A stretch of 64,000 bases of DNA from NCBI RefSeq assembly GCF_030272615.1, contig NC_081406.1, positions 116,033,783-116,097,782 on the forward strand, read 5' to 3'. The DNA comes from Cryptomeria japonica. Taxonomy: Eukaryota; Streptophyta; Pinopsida; Cupressales; Cupressaceae. Below are positions 1 through 12,356 of the stretch, one piece after another. Below the pieces are notes generated by a model. The model was not told the origin of the DNA. It saw only the letters and a program-made list of their open reading frames with translations, and made no database searches. Both the position numbers and the translations under genes were made by a program. How positions within the stretch are numbered: position 1 is the first letter of the stretch; each line of letters begins with the position of its first letter.

Positions 1-1290
1 AATTGTGTAACTAGGGTTCTCCTTTATCTAGAAAAGTAAAACCTTTCCTGACAATGTCCAAAAAAAATCTGTATAATCAATGAAACAACAAAAGTTGCAT
101 ATTAACCAGCATATATGCAACAGTTAGGGTTTCACTAAAATATAAAGAAACATCGCACACTGCTACTTCTTATCAACTGGAAATAAATACTTATTAATTC
201 ACTGCTGTCAAGAGATCCATATCTCATACAGAAAATGAACCTTCAGAAATACATTATTGTTATTTGATTTCATATCAGATCTCGCAAAGGAAAGGGCAAA
301 TCTAATTGTCTCAGATTTGACTTACAATGAAAATAGCTAGCACAAAAGATATTTGACAGTCACATTAACCTTTAAGATCACCCCTTACGACCCTGCTGAA
401 ATTGACTATCATTCACAGTAACTAGACATGGGGATGAATCAATGTAGCAGAGGAAACTTCACTCCTGATCTAGATTGTGAGGTAAAATCCTCTCCAGTGC
501 CCTAGCTTTTGCTGGTTCTGGAGGCAGAGATGAACAAACAGAGAAGGGCAAAATAGAAACAGAAAATACTAGAACAAATCTAAAGTTAATCTGCTCTGAA
601 AACAAGAGACAAAAACATTCAAATAACCAGTCCTTCTCTTCATTCATTCAAATATCAAACCATACAAATAAGACAGAGCTTGAGCTCTTCAAATAGTTTC
701 TTAAACATGAAAAATGGAAACCCCTGTTCTGATTCTGCTCTCTGTTCTCCCTATTCTGCCCTGTTGTTCTTACCCGTGCGATGCCCTTTTCTTTCACATA
801 TATCTCTGTCTTAATGCTCTGATAAGCTTCCATCGTATGGGGGGGAAAACAAAAATTAATTAAATATATTTAATGCTGACTTAGCAGCTACCGTGCAGAG
901 AAAGATTTGATCAAGATATGCCATCAAAACAAATTCAAAAACTGTCCTAAAAATGGAGGCGAGAAGAGAGAGGAGTAGTTGAGCTTGCAGGAGGAGTATA
1001 CGGATGCATTAAAGTTCCCTGCAATTGGGATTAAATTCTAACAGCTTTGATGGTAGCAAAGACTGCTACAGTTGTTTTAGCTCTTCTATCCCCTAGTCGC
1101 CGTCTTCTAAACAAACACCAGTTGGTTGCAGATCAGATTAGATGCGATGTAGCTCTCTTATTCCACTCATCTCAGACTCAAACCCGTTGCAAATGGTGCA
1201 TAGGAGGCACTTGCTGATGTTACAGGGTATTGTGCTAAGTCACGTTGCCCAGTTTGCCTCAAAATTGCCCTAGAATCACCAGCTAACTCA
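1..1290. other. Left-edge sequence with no gene recognised
   Basis: The stretch is moderately AT-rich. The short open frames on the minus strand near 459-833 have no recognisable domain, and their composition does not differ from their surroundings. I see no tRNA, LTR boundary or convincing exon. It may be a decayed transposable element or intergenic spacer. Confidence 0.4.
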
Positions 1291-1299
1291 AGAAATTGG

Positions 1300-1960
1300 T
1301 TACGCCCTGCTAAGTTTGCTTGGATATACCCTGCCAGACCTCTTTAATGCCTTCAAGGGTAACACAGGGGTCTGCGGTAGGATTTCTGGAGGATATCACT
1401 CTTAACTGCCCACCTCAAAGTTAAATTTCAATTGATCAGTCCAACCTGATAGTTCAGAAGTGGAGTCACCCAGGGAAGTATTTGGGGTTTCATCCAAATA
1501 ACTTGATATATTGGTGCAGGGGTTTCCATACCATCAACAATGGATTTGAAAAAACTCAGATATTATCATCGCCAAAAATGGATACTTATTCAGATTTATC
1601 CAAAATAGGCTGACCTTGATTGGGATTTGAATCTATCCCTTTGTTACGAAAACTGCAATGAGGAACCTCCGTTTCGTGTTAGGCCGAGATGTGCTACTGT
1701 TTCAAGCAATTCAATATGGAACTAGCTGGAATCAGCTCAATAATACATGTTGTTGCTGGCGTGATTTTCTAAAGTATTACGGTTGCCAGACCAGTTGTTC
1801 ACATGAAAAAGTTGAGACGTGTCTGTTTGGAAATGGGTCGGGAACTACCTGAACAACATACAAGGGAATATCTCTTCCAATTGGTGAAATGCAAATTACA
1901 AATAATTAAATGGATGTGAAAAAGCTTTAGTACAAGAGATTTCAGTCATTATGGAGCCAT
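1300..1960 (+). pseudogene. Degenerate coding-like stretch, possibly a cysteine-rich receptor ectodomain
   Basis: Plus-strand translation gives islands of protein-like sequence broken by stops and frame changes. Examples are a Cys-Tyr-Glu-Asn-Cys-Asn-Glu segment followed by Pro-Pro-Phe-Arg-Val near 1640-1700, and a Tyr-Gly-Cys-Gln-Thr-Ser-Cys-Ser-His segment near 1775-1805. Spaced cysteines of this sort occur in plant GUB_WAK/WAK-associated ectodomains, but I cannot align it to a family by eye. It reads opposite to the receptor kinases nearby, so it is not simply a missing exon of copy A. It could also be a decayed transposon ORF. Confidence 0.25.
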
Positions 1961-1989
1961 TCATAAGCATAAACAATGCTAACATCATC

Positions 1990-2036
1990 TATTATTGTAT
2001 TATTATTATTATTGTATTATTATTATTGTTGCTGCT
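1990..2036. repeat. ATT/TTA microsatellite
   Basis: An imperfect run of TAT/TTA triplets, interrupted twice by TTG, ends in a GCTGCTGC run. It is a simple-sequence repeat within the degenerate stretch. Confidence 0.85.
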
Positions 2037-2241
2037 GCCCCTGCATCCCCAAAATCTAGAAATATCCTGCCGTCACCAAAACCCATTCCAGTCATCCCGC
2101 TGGTAGTGTTCCCAAAACCCAAAGAAACACTGGTAATTTAGATGAGACTGACAAAACCCTAAGCTGGGGTCCAAACTTACCTATCTTAAAACAAATCAGA
2201 GATAGCAGGGCATTTTCAATGACCAAACCTAAAGCCCTTAT

Positions 2242-2464
2242 AATGCTTGGCTAGGAATAGTGCTGAACTCGACAGATTATAAGGGCACCGTGACGTTTAA
2301 TGGCGCTGACCCAGTACTGGTTAATTACAAAGATATATCTGTTGTGGGTGAAACTGGTGATTTCTTAATGGCGAGGAGGAATTGCCATCCTTTCTACCGA
2401 TTCACTCCGGGAAACTGTTTATTTCTGGGTGACTGTTAACATTACACTCTAAGAATGTCATTGA
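2242..2464 (+). pseudogene. Dirigent-like gene fragment (C-terminal part)
   Basis: The frame starting Asn-Ala-Trp-Leu-Gly-Ile encodes a segment with Asp-Tyr-Lys-Gly-Thr, then Gly-Ala-Asp-Pro, then Asp-Ile-Ser-Val-Val-Gly-Glu-Thr-Gly-Asp-Phe and Met-Ala-Arg. After one extra base near 2374 the frame resumes with Gly-Ile-Ala and runs to Val-Asn-Ile-Thr-Leu. This order is that of the C-terminal half of dirigent proteins, secreted beta-barrel proteins that steer phenoxy-radical coupling in lignan biosynthesis. The end reads Leu-stop-Glu-Cys-His-stop where conifer dirigents end Leu-Tyr-Glu-Cys-Trp, so the tail carries a Tyr-to-stop change. The N-terminal half is not recognisable upstream. I call it a dead fragment. 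The family match is from memory of dirigent motifs, without an alignment. Confidence 0.7.
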
Positions 2465-3250
2465 CAATGATTGATTATTAACTAATTGGAGAGGAGAACT
2501 AGACACACGAATGTGGTCAAATTGTAGATAAGAACATACACTTGAAATTTAGACAATCGTATGGGATTGCCCAGTGCTATAGTGTCTGCCAACGAAGTCT
2601 CCTCTTCATGGATGCAGGCATGTCAGTATTCGGAACCAGCTCCTACAATGCCACACATTTCTGTAAAGATTAAAAAGAACAGAGAAACAAAACCAAAAAT
2701 AGAATAAAGAGATGACAAGAGATACTTTCAAGTAGGGAAATCTAATTTATTAACTGATATCCAATTACACAGTACATAGACTGTACACATATACATATAT
2801 TCAGGCATGAGACGAAGAGTTTGAGAAGGCAAACAATCATGTGATCATTGAAATTCATATACCCAACAATTTCAAACTAGAAATAACTAGGTTATCCATT
2901 GCACAAGCCTCTGCAGAGACGAATTGAACTCCAATCACATGACAGCAAAAACTATTTAATAAATATCTTACATAAAAACCGTACAGCTTAACCCTCTCAT
3001 TTTAGGAACAGAAAACAAACTAATTAAAATTTTGAATAACAATTGCTCTTTTAAGGCATTGATTATCCCTAATTATTGTCAAGAGCTCTGCTATAATTCA
3101 AGACAGGAACTAGCAAAAGAGGTGGATTTTCGAACTCTCTGGAATGCGGAATTTAATTAATAAGAATTCCACTATACAAGCGGAAACGATTTTTGGCCTA
3201 TATATTCCTCATACATATATTGAGAAACTACTGAATACATTAAAAACATA
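2465..3250. other. 3' flank of receptor kinase copy A, part of a duplicated block
   Basis: From about 2500 this segment matches 59260-60120 with scattered differences, including a shared stretch about spontaneous-looking Cys-poor, non-coding sequence before the kinase stop codon. It is the 3' flank carried along when the receptor-kinase gene was duplicated. At about 2613 it shows the unoccupied version of the site where copy D's flank carries a small inverted-repeat element (59377-59702). No gene is seen here. Confidence 0.65.
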
Positions 3251-3269
3251 TGGCTTATGTTTATACAAA

Positions 3270-5443
3270 CTACAAAAACAAAGGAACCCAATATCGTTCA
3301 CTCTTGTCTGAACCCGTGATTGATACTGAAAGTGGAGAGGCTGTGAACTTGGAAGATTCTATGCTTTGCTGCAGCATTTCCTTAATTTGTTCGAGACGAG
3401 CAACAACTTCTTTCATGCATGGTCTGAAATCCCTTTCTCTTGCAAGGCATTCAAAGGCCAATTCGGCAACTGCAACAACCACAGCCTTCACCTCATCATT
3501 ACTTTCAATCTTCAAATCAGGATCAACCAACTCATCCAAAACACCTCTTCTGATCTTGTCTATGGCCATATTAGCAAGACTAATTTCGCTTCTATTTCGC
3601 ATAATATCGACTGCTTTTTTGGCAGAGATGATCTCCATCAAAACAACCCCAAAGCTGTACACATCAGACTTTTCGGTGAGCTGGAAGCATTGATGGTACT
3701 CGGGGTCAACATACCCAGGCGTGCCTTGCGGAGCAGTTGTGACGTGAGTGACATTCACAGGCACCAATCTGGAAAGTCCAAAGTCTGCAACTTTTGCTAC
3801 CAAATGTTCGTCCAGAAGAATGTTACTGGATTTCACATCTCTGTGAAATATGGGCGGATCTATATTGTGGAGGTACGCCAAGGCCTGGGCTGTTTGTAGG
3901 GCAATTTTCAAACGAGTTCCGCAAGGCAAGCCTCTCAGGCTTCTTCGGCTTCCATGAAGATGATCGGCCAGGGTTCCATTTGGCACATATTCGTAGACAA
4001 GAAGCAAAATCGGATTCTCCGGACTTGTACAACCGTAAAGGCGAACAAGATTTGGATGGTAAAGAGAGGATAGGATTCGTATCTCGTTGATAAATTGTTC
4101 AATTCTTTTCGAGTTTTCCTGATAAAGCCTCTTCACTGCTACAACTCGTCCATCCTCAAGTTTACCCAGATAAACCGCGCTAAACCCTCCATCCCCAAGC
4201 TCGTTCTTCTCGTCGAAGAAATTTGTGGCCTGTTGAAGTTCTTGATAAGAAAATATCTGCAAAGTACCTAGCATATACCCTTTCTGGCCTCCTTCTATGC
4301 CGATTCCTTTATAATGGCTGAAATCGCTAGCAACCCCCCGGATGGGATATGCTTTTCTCCTTCTAACATTAGAAATGAAGAACGCCACTACTGCTGCTGC
4401 GAGCACAGCGCCTCCGATGGCTACAATCGAATGCACATGTGAGATAAATATATTTGAAATATGAATTCAAACAGTAAAGGAAAACAGATCCTTTGCCCAA
4501 ATAAATTAAAAATAATAGACCTTATGCCCAGGGATGCTCACCTAGAATAATTTTCAGGGTTTGGGACTTGCCTGCAATGCCAAATACACAAGTCTGGTGA
4601 CCAACGTTTACAAAATGATATGGAGAAATTTGGTAAAACAGTATACAAAAGGTGAAACATTGATTTTTTGTAAATTTATTAGAAAAAGGAATTCATACTA
4701 TTAAGAATGAAGACATGCTCACTTTTAGGCCGCTTGCAATAAATCTGCGTCGAATTGGTTTTATTATACATACAAAACCCTCCCCCAGACATGCAATTCG
4801 TGCAGTCTTGGTTGGGTTCCGATTTCACTCGGAACCCCTCTTGAATTTGATATCCCAGACCAGCGACTTGGAATGTAACTGATGAATTACACCTTTTTGC
4901 CAGACTCGGCTGATCCCTGTAACTAAAGTACCAACTCTCATTACATGGTAATGAATGCATTAAAACATCAGCCTTAATTGTTTCAGAGCAGTTCCCACAT
5001 ACAGTAAAATTCTCGTAGCCATCGTTATTATGAAATCGAGGGCTAGGCAAGATTTGTGTTGTATGGTTACCGAACAATGATGGATTGCATCTATTCCACC
5101 GAATACTCCTGTCAATTATTGTCATGATGTGATCCTCTCCCCAGCTCTTTGATAGTTTCATTATATAGTATTGATAGCCAGCAATATTGATTAGAGGCAT
5201 ACCCTCTACAGTATCACACTCAAGCTGAAGCATGGGATCACCACAGCCGCTGTTGTTCTGTCCGAAAGGATATGGAAAATGAAAGTACCCGCATTTAAAT
5301 CGTGGACAACCTCGAGATGAAGAAGCGAGGCATGATATTGATATGGTGAAGATTAGAAAGAGTAAGCGCAGCTGGTATAGAGGGGGTAGACTGCTATACT
5401 GAGAATGGCAAAGATGAAGAGGTAGCAGGCCTTCCGTTTTCAT
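3270..5443 (-). CDS. LRK10-like receptor Ser/Thr kinase, copy A (3 exons)
   Basis: Proposed exons on the minus strand are 5443-4723, 4571-4542 and 4420-3270, with GT-AG introns of 151 and 121 bases. They join in frame to 633 residues. The start is the ATG at 5443. Exon 1 has a hydrophobic signal peptide (about residues 23-40), then a GUB_WAK_bind-type domain with Phe-Lys-Cys-Gly-Tyr, Tyr-Pro-Phe-Gly and Cys-Gly-Asp-Pro, N-glycosylation sites, and a Cys-rich end (CTNCMSGGGFC). Exons 2 and 3 supply the juxtamembrane and membrane segment (about 247-266) and the kinase: Gly-loop near 326, Lys347, HRD 443-445, DFG 463-465, then TPGYVDPEY. The expected role is a plasma-membrane receptor that may bind wall pectin-like ligands and signal through its kinase; this is inferred from the family. 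The loop reads GDGGFS, with Ser where the third Gly is usual. A relative, copy D, has Gly there. It appears intact. Confidence 0.9.
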
Positions 5444-5950
5444 TTTATTCGCTACAAGAGTAAGAAGACTTCAGTAGTAGAAATGAAGTAGACAGGGAAG
5501 ATGAATCGCAGGTTAATAGCAGAGAAAGATATGCGAGAGAAGGTTTAGATAAAGAATAAAAGATATGAGAGGTTTTTTCGCTTATTTGGCTACACCAAAT
5601 TACCAAATCAAATTGCAATTGGTTGATTAAGTCTCACCTCTGTTTGGTAATTTTAATGATTTGAAGTTTTAAAAAAAAAATTGTTGTTAGAAAAAATTTA
5701 ATTAATAATATATTAAAAAATTTAAAATTAATTAAGTTTCTAAATTTATATCAAAAAATCATATATTTTACATATTAATGTTAATTATAATAAGTTAATA
5801 ATTATTTGTGATAAATGTGAAAATATCAAATTTAATCTATTATGACAAATTTCTAAATTCGCAATTTTATTAAAAATATGAAAAAATTAAAAATTGATCA
5901 AATTTCTAAATTCATATAAAAAAAATAAAAAACTATTCTAAAAATATATG

Positions 5951-6250
5951 TTAAAATATTTTAAAAATTAGAAACAACTATAAGCTATTATTTCATAATA
6001 TAAACAAGTTTCTAAATTTACATTTAAGAATTTTTTTTATAAATATTTAAAAATTAGAAACAATTATATTTTATCATTTTATAATATTCTAAATAAATTT
6101 GAATTTTTATAATAAATATTCGAAAATAATATATATTAATATTATAAATTGGAATACTATATAAAAAAATTTCTTAAATGTAAATTTAGAAACTTGTTTA
6201 TATCATGAAATAATAGCTTATAGTTGTTTCTAATTTTTTTAAATATTTTA
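5951..6250. repeat. Long imperfect inverted repeat (foldback), arms about 90 bp
   Basis: Bases 5951-6040 and 6158-6250 are near-perfect reverse complements. The core (AGAAACAACTATAAGCTATT on one arm) matches with only a few changes, and the spacer is about 117 bases. A diverged copy of part of the left arm also follows it at about 6050-6066. It has the shape of a MITE or foldback element, but I cannot define a target-site duplication. Confidence 0.8.
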
Positions 6251-6970
6251 ATTCAAATTTTAAAAATGATTTTTATTTTAATTATAAAGAATATTTTTAG
6301 TATGAATTTAGAAACTTACTTATTAAATTTAAGATTTTTTCATATAATACTAATTTATCATTGTTTTCTAAATTTTAACATTTTATCTATGATATCCTTA
6401 TGAGAAACAACAAAGATTTTCATTTCTTTTCAAGAAATAGCATCTTGTAACTTCATTCTTTCTTGCCCATATGTGAACCTAAGGTATATACTTTGTAATT
6501 TGTACGATTATGTTCTAATTATATTTATTTATCAATAAAATTTATGCTTTAAATTCATCTTTTTAAAATTACCATTGTTTTCAAATATAATATATTTAAT
6601 ATTCTATCTAAAATATCAGAATTTAACTCCTTTCATATGTCAATAATTGTACTTTAATTTGTCTTTTTGTTTTTACAATTAATATTTTTATTAAAACGTC
6701 AAATGAAGGGCATTGTAATGACCAACAAAATCATATAACAGCCTTGTGGCCATCAAATTACAAGCCTATTAGAATTGCCTACTTTAATGCTTATCCAAAG
6801 GAAAATACACTTATCCAAATTTTGGTTTAATAAATTAATGAGATTATGTGCATAATTTTTTATTTAACAAAAAATGATAAAATATATATGTAAGTTATTA
6901 ACTAGCATACTTATATTTAATAAATTAAATTTATGTAAAAAATAGAGAGTTTTCAAATTTAAAAAATATT

Positions 6971-7070
6971 TAGCATTAGCATACATTAATTAATTTCATA
7001 TGGGTAACAAATCACAAATTTAGCATTAGCATACATTAATTAATTTCATATGGGTAAAAAATCACAAATT
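6971..7070. repeat. 50-bp tandem duplication
   Basis: Two adjacent 50-base units (6971-7020 and 7021-7070) start TAGCATTAGCATACATTAAT and differ at one base. The homologous blocks near 24085 and 42680 have a single copy, so the duplication is recent and private to the copy A flank. Confidence 0.9.
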
Positions 7071-8077
7071 CAAAATTAAGTCCTAGTTGTTTTTTCGAGA
7101 TACAATACTATTACAAATTGTGAAAGTTGTTTGAATGTGTTGCAATTTTAATTATTATAAGATTATAGTTTTATTAAAAAATATTTAATTCAAAATGATA
7201 TATAGAAAAATATATAGGTTTCTATTAAAGCTTCCATTGGAAATGTTGGTTTCTATATTGAAGAGATCCTTTAAAATAAAAGAAAAATCTAAGTTCAATA
7301 TAGTTACTAGCATAAGCAATAGAATAGAAACTTGTCTTTTAAATATTGCTATTTTGAAAGAATTTCATGGAAATAGAAAAATGTCTTTTAAATGATAATT
7401 TGAGAGAATTTTGTGAAATAGAAACCTAGATTTTGAATAGAAACTTTAAAAAATGAGAAAGATGCAAATTTATAAACTATAAACTTTGAAAATATTCATT
7501 CTTATATGTTTCCAATAATGTCTAGTTTTATATTTTTTGTAAAATATGTTTATTTTAATTTTTTTGAAGAAAACTACAAAGTTGAAAATTTTTAAACTAT
7601 TCATTCTTATATATTTTTATTATTTAAATAATATTTATTTTAATAATACTTTTATATTGAACTTATATTATCATCATAATATTATTATATTATATTTATA
7701 TCATATTTTTTATCTTTAATAATATTTAAAAAATGAATCATTGATATATTAAAACTAATCTATAATAAATAATTAATAAATATCAAATGTAATTATTTTT
7801 TATTATTTCACCTCTCTCAATGAAAAAGAAATCCTAAATTATTATGATAAAAAAACTCTATTTTGTTATCTTTTTGTTTTACTATTTTTGTTATCCAATG
7901 AATGGTGTGAGAAGACCATGAAATTGGGTAGCCTTTTTTTATCTTAACCTCTAGTTTATTATTTAGAATAAAAGGGGTAAAAACTTTATTGGAACTCAAG
8001 AACGAGAATTACAAAGAGAGCCAGAGCCACGGGCCCCAGGACAAAACCAGCAAGCTAGCCCCACTACAACTAGCAAC

Positions 8078-11000
8078 CTAACCCTCCATATCCTCAGTAA
8101 AAATCTTCTGCAATTCCTGAGATTGATCCTCAGAAAGATGCTCCCAACCTTCAACCTTCCAATCACTACCATGTTCCAAGGCCCACTTTTCTAGACAATC
8201 AGCTACTCTATTCCATTCTCTAGGGATGTGGATAAAGACCACCTGCTCCATTAAAGAACTAATATAGAGAATCTGCTGAACAATCCCTGCCAATTGCCAC
8301 TATATCCCATTATCCTTCTACTCATTCAACAAGTTAACAACAATTTGTGAGTCTGATTCACAAATCACCTGCCTTTGACCCTGCTTCCAAGCCCATTCAA
8401 GGGTGTAGAGAATAGAAAATCCCTCCATAAAATTATTAGAGTGCCTCCCTTTATGAATCGAAAAGAGGAAAACAACCTCCCCCCTGCTATTCCTGCCTAC
8501 ACCCCCAACACCAGCTAGGCTAGGATTATCCCTAGATAAGCCATCAGTGTTAATCTTGATAATCCCATCCTGAGGGTGTATCCACCTTCCCACCCTTTGA
8601 ACCTTCTTCAAAGCCCTTCTACCTCTCCTGACACAAGCTGAGGCCGAGGATAGCTCTTGTAGGCCAAACCTACTCACAATGTCTACCTCATCTCTATTCA
8701 ACGGAAAGTTCACCTCACATTTAGCTTCCATTGTCTCCTGGATCATGGCCATGATCCTATTCCAAACCTATTGAACAAACAATCTGACCTCATGAAATAG
8801 CCTTTTGTTCCTCTCGAGCTAGATCTGGCACAGAATGAAGATGGGCCCGATATACCAAACAGTCTGGAGGAAGGAGGACACAATAGGAGGTTTGCCCAAA
8901 TTGCTCCAGAACTCCACCAGAGAGTCCGCATGGACACATGGATGCTTCCACACCCCCACCAATAATGCCAAATAAGCATTGAGAAAGGACATCTAAAGAA
9001 AAGGTGTGAGGAATCTTCCTCCCCATTACGACACAAAACACAAATAGAAGGCCCCAAGAATCCCCGTTTGCGGATATTGTCCCAGGTTAGACATTTATTC
9101 AAAGCCAAGGTCCAAGCAAAATAGTTACACTTCGGCCAGGAAACATTATTCCACACCTGTTTCCACCAGTTCGCCTCCCCTTCCTCCAAACCTTGGTTCA
9201 ACAATTCTCGGTATCCACTAGCTACCGTAAAAACTCCCTTAGGATTTGGAGACCAAGCAAGCCCATCCCTTCCCTTGAGGAAGTTGTAGTGTCTACTTGC
9301 TAGAATGCCCTGCAACTCTGCACACTCATCCTCCATCCCAGCAACTGGCCACTCATTAGGAGCTTTCCACCACTCCAAATCCAACCTACCACACCTATAA
9401 GCAGCCTTAAAGTCACTCACCCTTGACCAACCCGCCTCCAAAAACCTTTGGCTCAGATTCCCAAGATGAGGGAACTGATCAAGGATGGGAGGATAACCAT
9501 CCCACGAATCATTCCAAAAAAGGACCTCTTCCCCCCTTCTACAAATCCAAAATAGCCCAGACTTATTGAGAGCAGCCCCCCTCATGAGAGTGACCCAAAT
9601 TGAAGAGCCCTTTCCCTCAAGTGGATACCTAGGGATTTCCTCCATCAGGATCCTCGTCATATACTTGTTAGCCAAAATCCTAGCCCAGCCATGATCCTGT
9701 TCCACACACCACCTCCAATACAATTTAGCAGCCAATGCTTCCCCAAAAAGAATAGATTGCCTTAGACCAAGTCCCCCCGACTGCTTCGGGCTACACACTA
9801 AGTTCCAATTAACTAGACTCCATTTGGATGAGGAAATATATCCTGCCCATAAGAACTGCCTAGCCAGAGAATCCAAGCCCTTCAAGAACCACTTAGGAGC
9901 CACATGAAGCATACAATGATAGATCGGAAGAGCCTAAACCACCGACTAAATCAGTTGAACCCTCCTAGCAAAGGATAGCCATCTGTGAGTCCAATGATCA
10001 ACCTTTGTGCGAAATTTATCAAGAATGCCCTGCCAAGACTCCCTAGGAGGTTTGCTAGGAGAAATAGGAATACCCAAGTAGATCAAGGGCAGGGAGCCAA
10101 CTTGGAATCTTAATATAAGAGAAATCCTCCTTTGAATAGTTTTAGGAGTGTTGAAGAAGATGATAGACGATTTATCCTCATTGATCAACTGGCCTGAGGC
10201 CTCAAGATAAACATCCAAGGCCTTCTGCAGATTAGTAGCTTCTCTAACCCGAGCTAGCCCCATAAGGGCCATGTCATCCACAAACTGCAAATGTGACTGT
10301 GGCTGGAGGTCATTACCCCATCTCCAACCCTGAATAGTACCCAGCCCCACATTCTGCTTAATCAGCCTCCCCAAACCCTCAGCCAACAGAATGAATAAAT
10401 AAGGTGAGAGAGGGTCCCCCTGGAAGCACCAAACAGCTCAGTATGGTCTCCATTAATAAGCACTGAGAAAGAAGTAGTCATAACACAACTCATAACCCAC
10501 TAGACCCACTCATCAGCAAAACCAAAGGCCCTGAGGATCTTCAGAAGGAAGGACCACAAGACTCTATCATATGCCTTAGCCATATCCAGCTTGATAAACA
10601 TAGCTTTTTCCTTGGATGAAGCCATATAATGAATGGTCTCTGTAGCAATGACCACACCATCAAGAATTTGGCGACCTTCCACAAAACCACTTTGCTTCTC
10701 AAAGATGACATTCCCCAAGAACTTCTTCAATCTCTCCGCTATCAGCTTAGAGATGATCTTATAAACCACATTGCAGAGAGAGATAGGGCGAAACTGACCT
10801 AATCGATCAACCCCTTCACACTTGGGGATAAGAGCAATGAAAGTCGCATTCAACACCTTAAGCATCTACTTGTTCCTCTGGGACTCCTATACCACATCCA
10901 ATAAATCCAGTTTGATAATATCCCAGAACTCTTCAAAGAATTCCACCGAGAACCCTTCCGGGCCAGGAGCTTTTCCTTTCTTTATGTGAAAGACAATCCT

Positions 11001-12356
11001 TTCTAGCTCTTCTAATAAGATAGGACACAAAAGTTGCTCATTCATCTCCCCCATGACCAGAGCTGGAATGCAATCAAGAACCTGATTTTCCACCACCGAA
11101 TCCCCCGGGGGGTCCTCCCTAAATTAAGCTTGAAAGAACTATAACAACTCCCTAGAGATCTCCTACAAGGACACACACTGCTCACCTCCATCATTGACCA
11201 GAATAGGGATAGAGTTACCACGTCTTCTTATTTTCACTGAGTTGAAGAAGAAAGCAGTGTTCTTGTCCCCCTCCTTCATCCAATCAATACGAGCTCTCTA
11301 CTTCCAGTATATTTCTTCTCGAAGCTCCCATTCCTCGACCACCTTGACAGCCCTTTCCTCATCCCTAAGCAGCTCCTCAGATAGGCCTTGCTCTCTGATT
11401 TCGCTGGTGATCCCATTCAAGACCAGTTGAGCAGCATTCTTCGCATGAAAAATATTCCCAAAGCCCTGGTGGTTTCACTGCTTAAGCTGATACTTAATAA
11501 ATTGAAGATGCTTGGCAAAAGAGTACATGGTAGTGCCAAAGGGTGGCTTCCCCCTCCTCCACCACTCCGCAACAAGAGCTTGTAGGGAAGGGTCCCGAAG
11601 CCACATAAGTTGAAATTTGAAAGAAGGAGAGCAAGCTACCAGAGCCGAAGAAGAAACCATCTTGATGGGCCAGTGATCTAACCCTCTCCAGTCGAGAATC
11701 TCGAAGCTTGTGGACCATACTCCACCAATCCAGAAACTAGAGACCAGGAAATGGTCTAGCCTCTCTGCAATTCAATACTCTCCCATCCTCCTATTATTCT
11801 AGGTGAACAAACCATTGCTAGGCTTAATGTCAACCAGCTGCAACAAGGATATATTATCCTGGAATAGGATAGAAGAAGGTTCCAATCACATGACACCCCC
11901 TTTCTTCTCACTCAACTCAAGGATGCCATTGAAGTCGCCTGCCATAATCTAAGGATGAAAAGGGGCCAGCCTTCGCATATAAGAAATATGGGACCACAGG
12001 TTTTGCTTACCCTGAAAATCTGTAGGGGCATAGATGTTAGAAAACAAGATGGGTTCCCCAATCTCAAGACTAGAGAGGACCCCAGATAAAGAAGATCTGG
12101 ATGCAACCCACCAAACCGGGCGAAATCTTGAAGGGTTCCAAAAACATACCACCCCTCCGGAGGATCCAGCTGCCCCAACACACTAACACTCGCCTCTCCC
12201 CCACAGCTTTGGCACTAGACCCATCATACTCTCCACTGAGATTTTAGTTTCTTTTAAAAATAGGACGTCTTGTGAATGATTCCTAATCAAATCCCAAACA
12301 ACTTTTTGTCTAGGGCCACTGTTCAAGCCCCTCACATTCCATGAAAGCACAATCAT
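8078..12356 (-). pseudogene. LINE ORF2: endonuclease, reverse transcriptase and RNase H, broken
   Basis: The frame opens at an ATG at 12356 with the endonuclease motif LSWNVRGLN. A second endonuclease motif, MAGDFN, lies near 11945. The reverse-transcriptase core follows: KAPGPEGF near 10960, FRPISLCNVVYK near 10780, DMAKAYDRV near 10575, GDPLSPYLF near 10410 and FVDD near 10285. A zf-RVT domain (about 9180-8950) and an RNase H with INTDG, ESDS and NRVADCLEKWA complete it. Premature stops seen at 10866-10868, 10500-10502, 8318-8320 and 8300-8302 are all TAG. A frame change near 10410-10430 sits just before the GDPLSP motif. An RNase H at the end is typical of one plant L1 lineage. Confidence 0.9.

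Larger units (their letters stand above)
5640..7948. other. AT-rich upstream block of copy A, repeated in the array
   Basis: This is very AT-rich, gene-free DNA. Segments of it recur after copies B (23341-24650) and C (41460-43540). One example is the stretch with TATGAATTTAGAAACTTA followed by TTAAATTTAAG at about 6300, 23530 and 41880. Another is the TTTCATATGGGTA stretch near 7000, 24110 and, slightly changed, 42700. It therefore belongs to the unit that was duplicated with the receptor genes. Any promoter of copy A would lie near its left end, but I see no convincing TATA box to call. Confidence 0.7.

Noticed and set aside
648-833. Minus-strand frame with a TTATCAGAGC motif like a primer-binding site
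   Set aside because: Only a partial match, and no LTR ends or polypurine tract could be found around it.
3250-4090. Plus-strand open frames over the kinase exon of copy A
   Set aside because: They are antisense shadows of the kinase exon. The same overlapping frames appear over copies C and D, and none has protein-family motifs.
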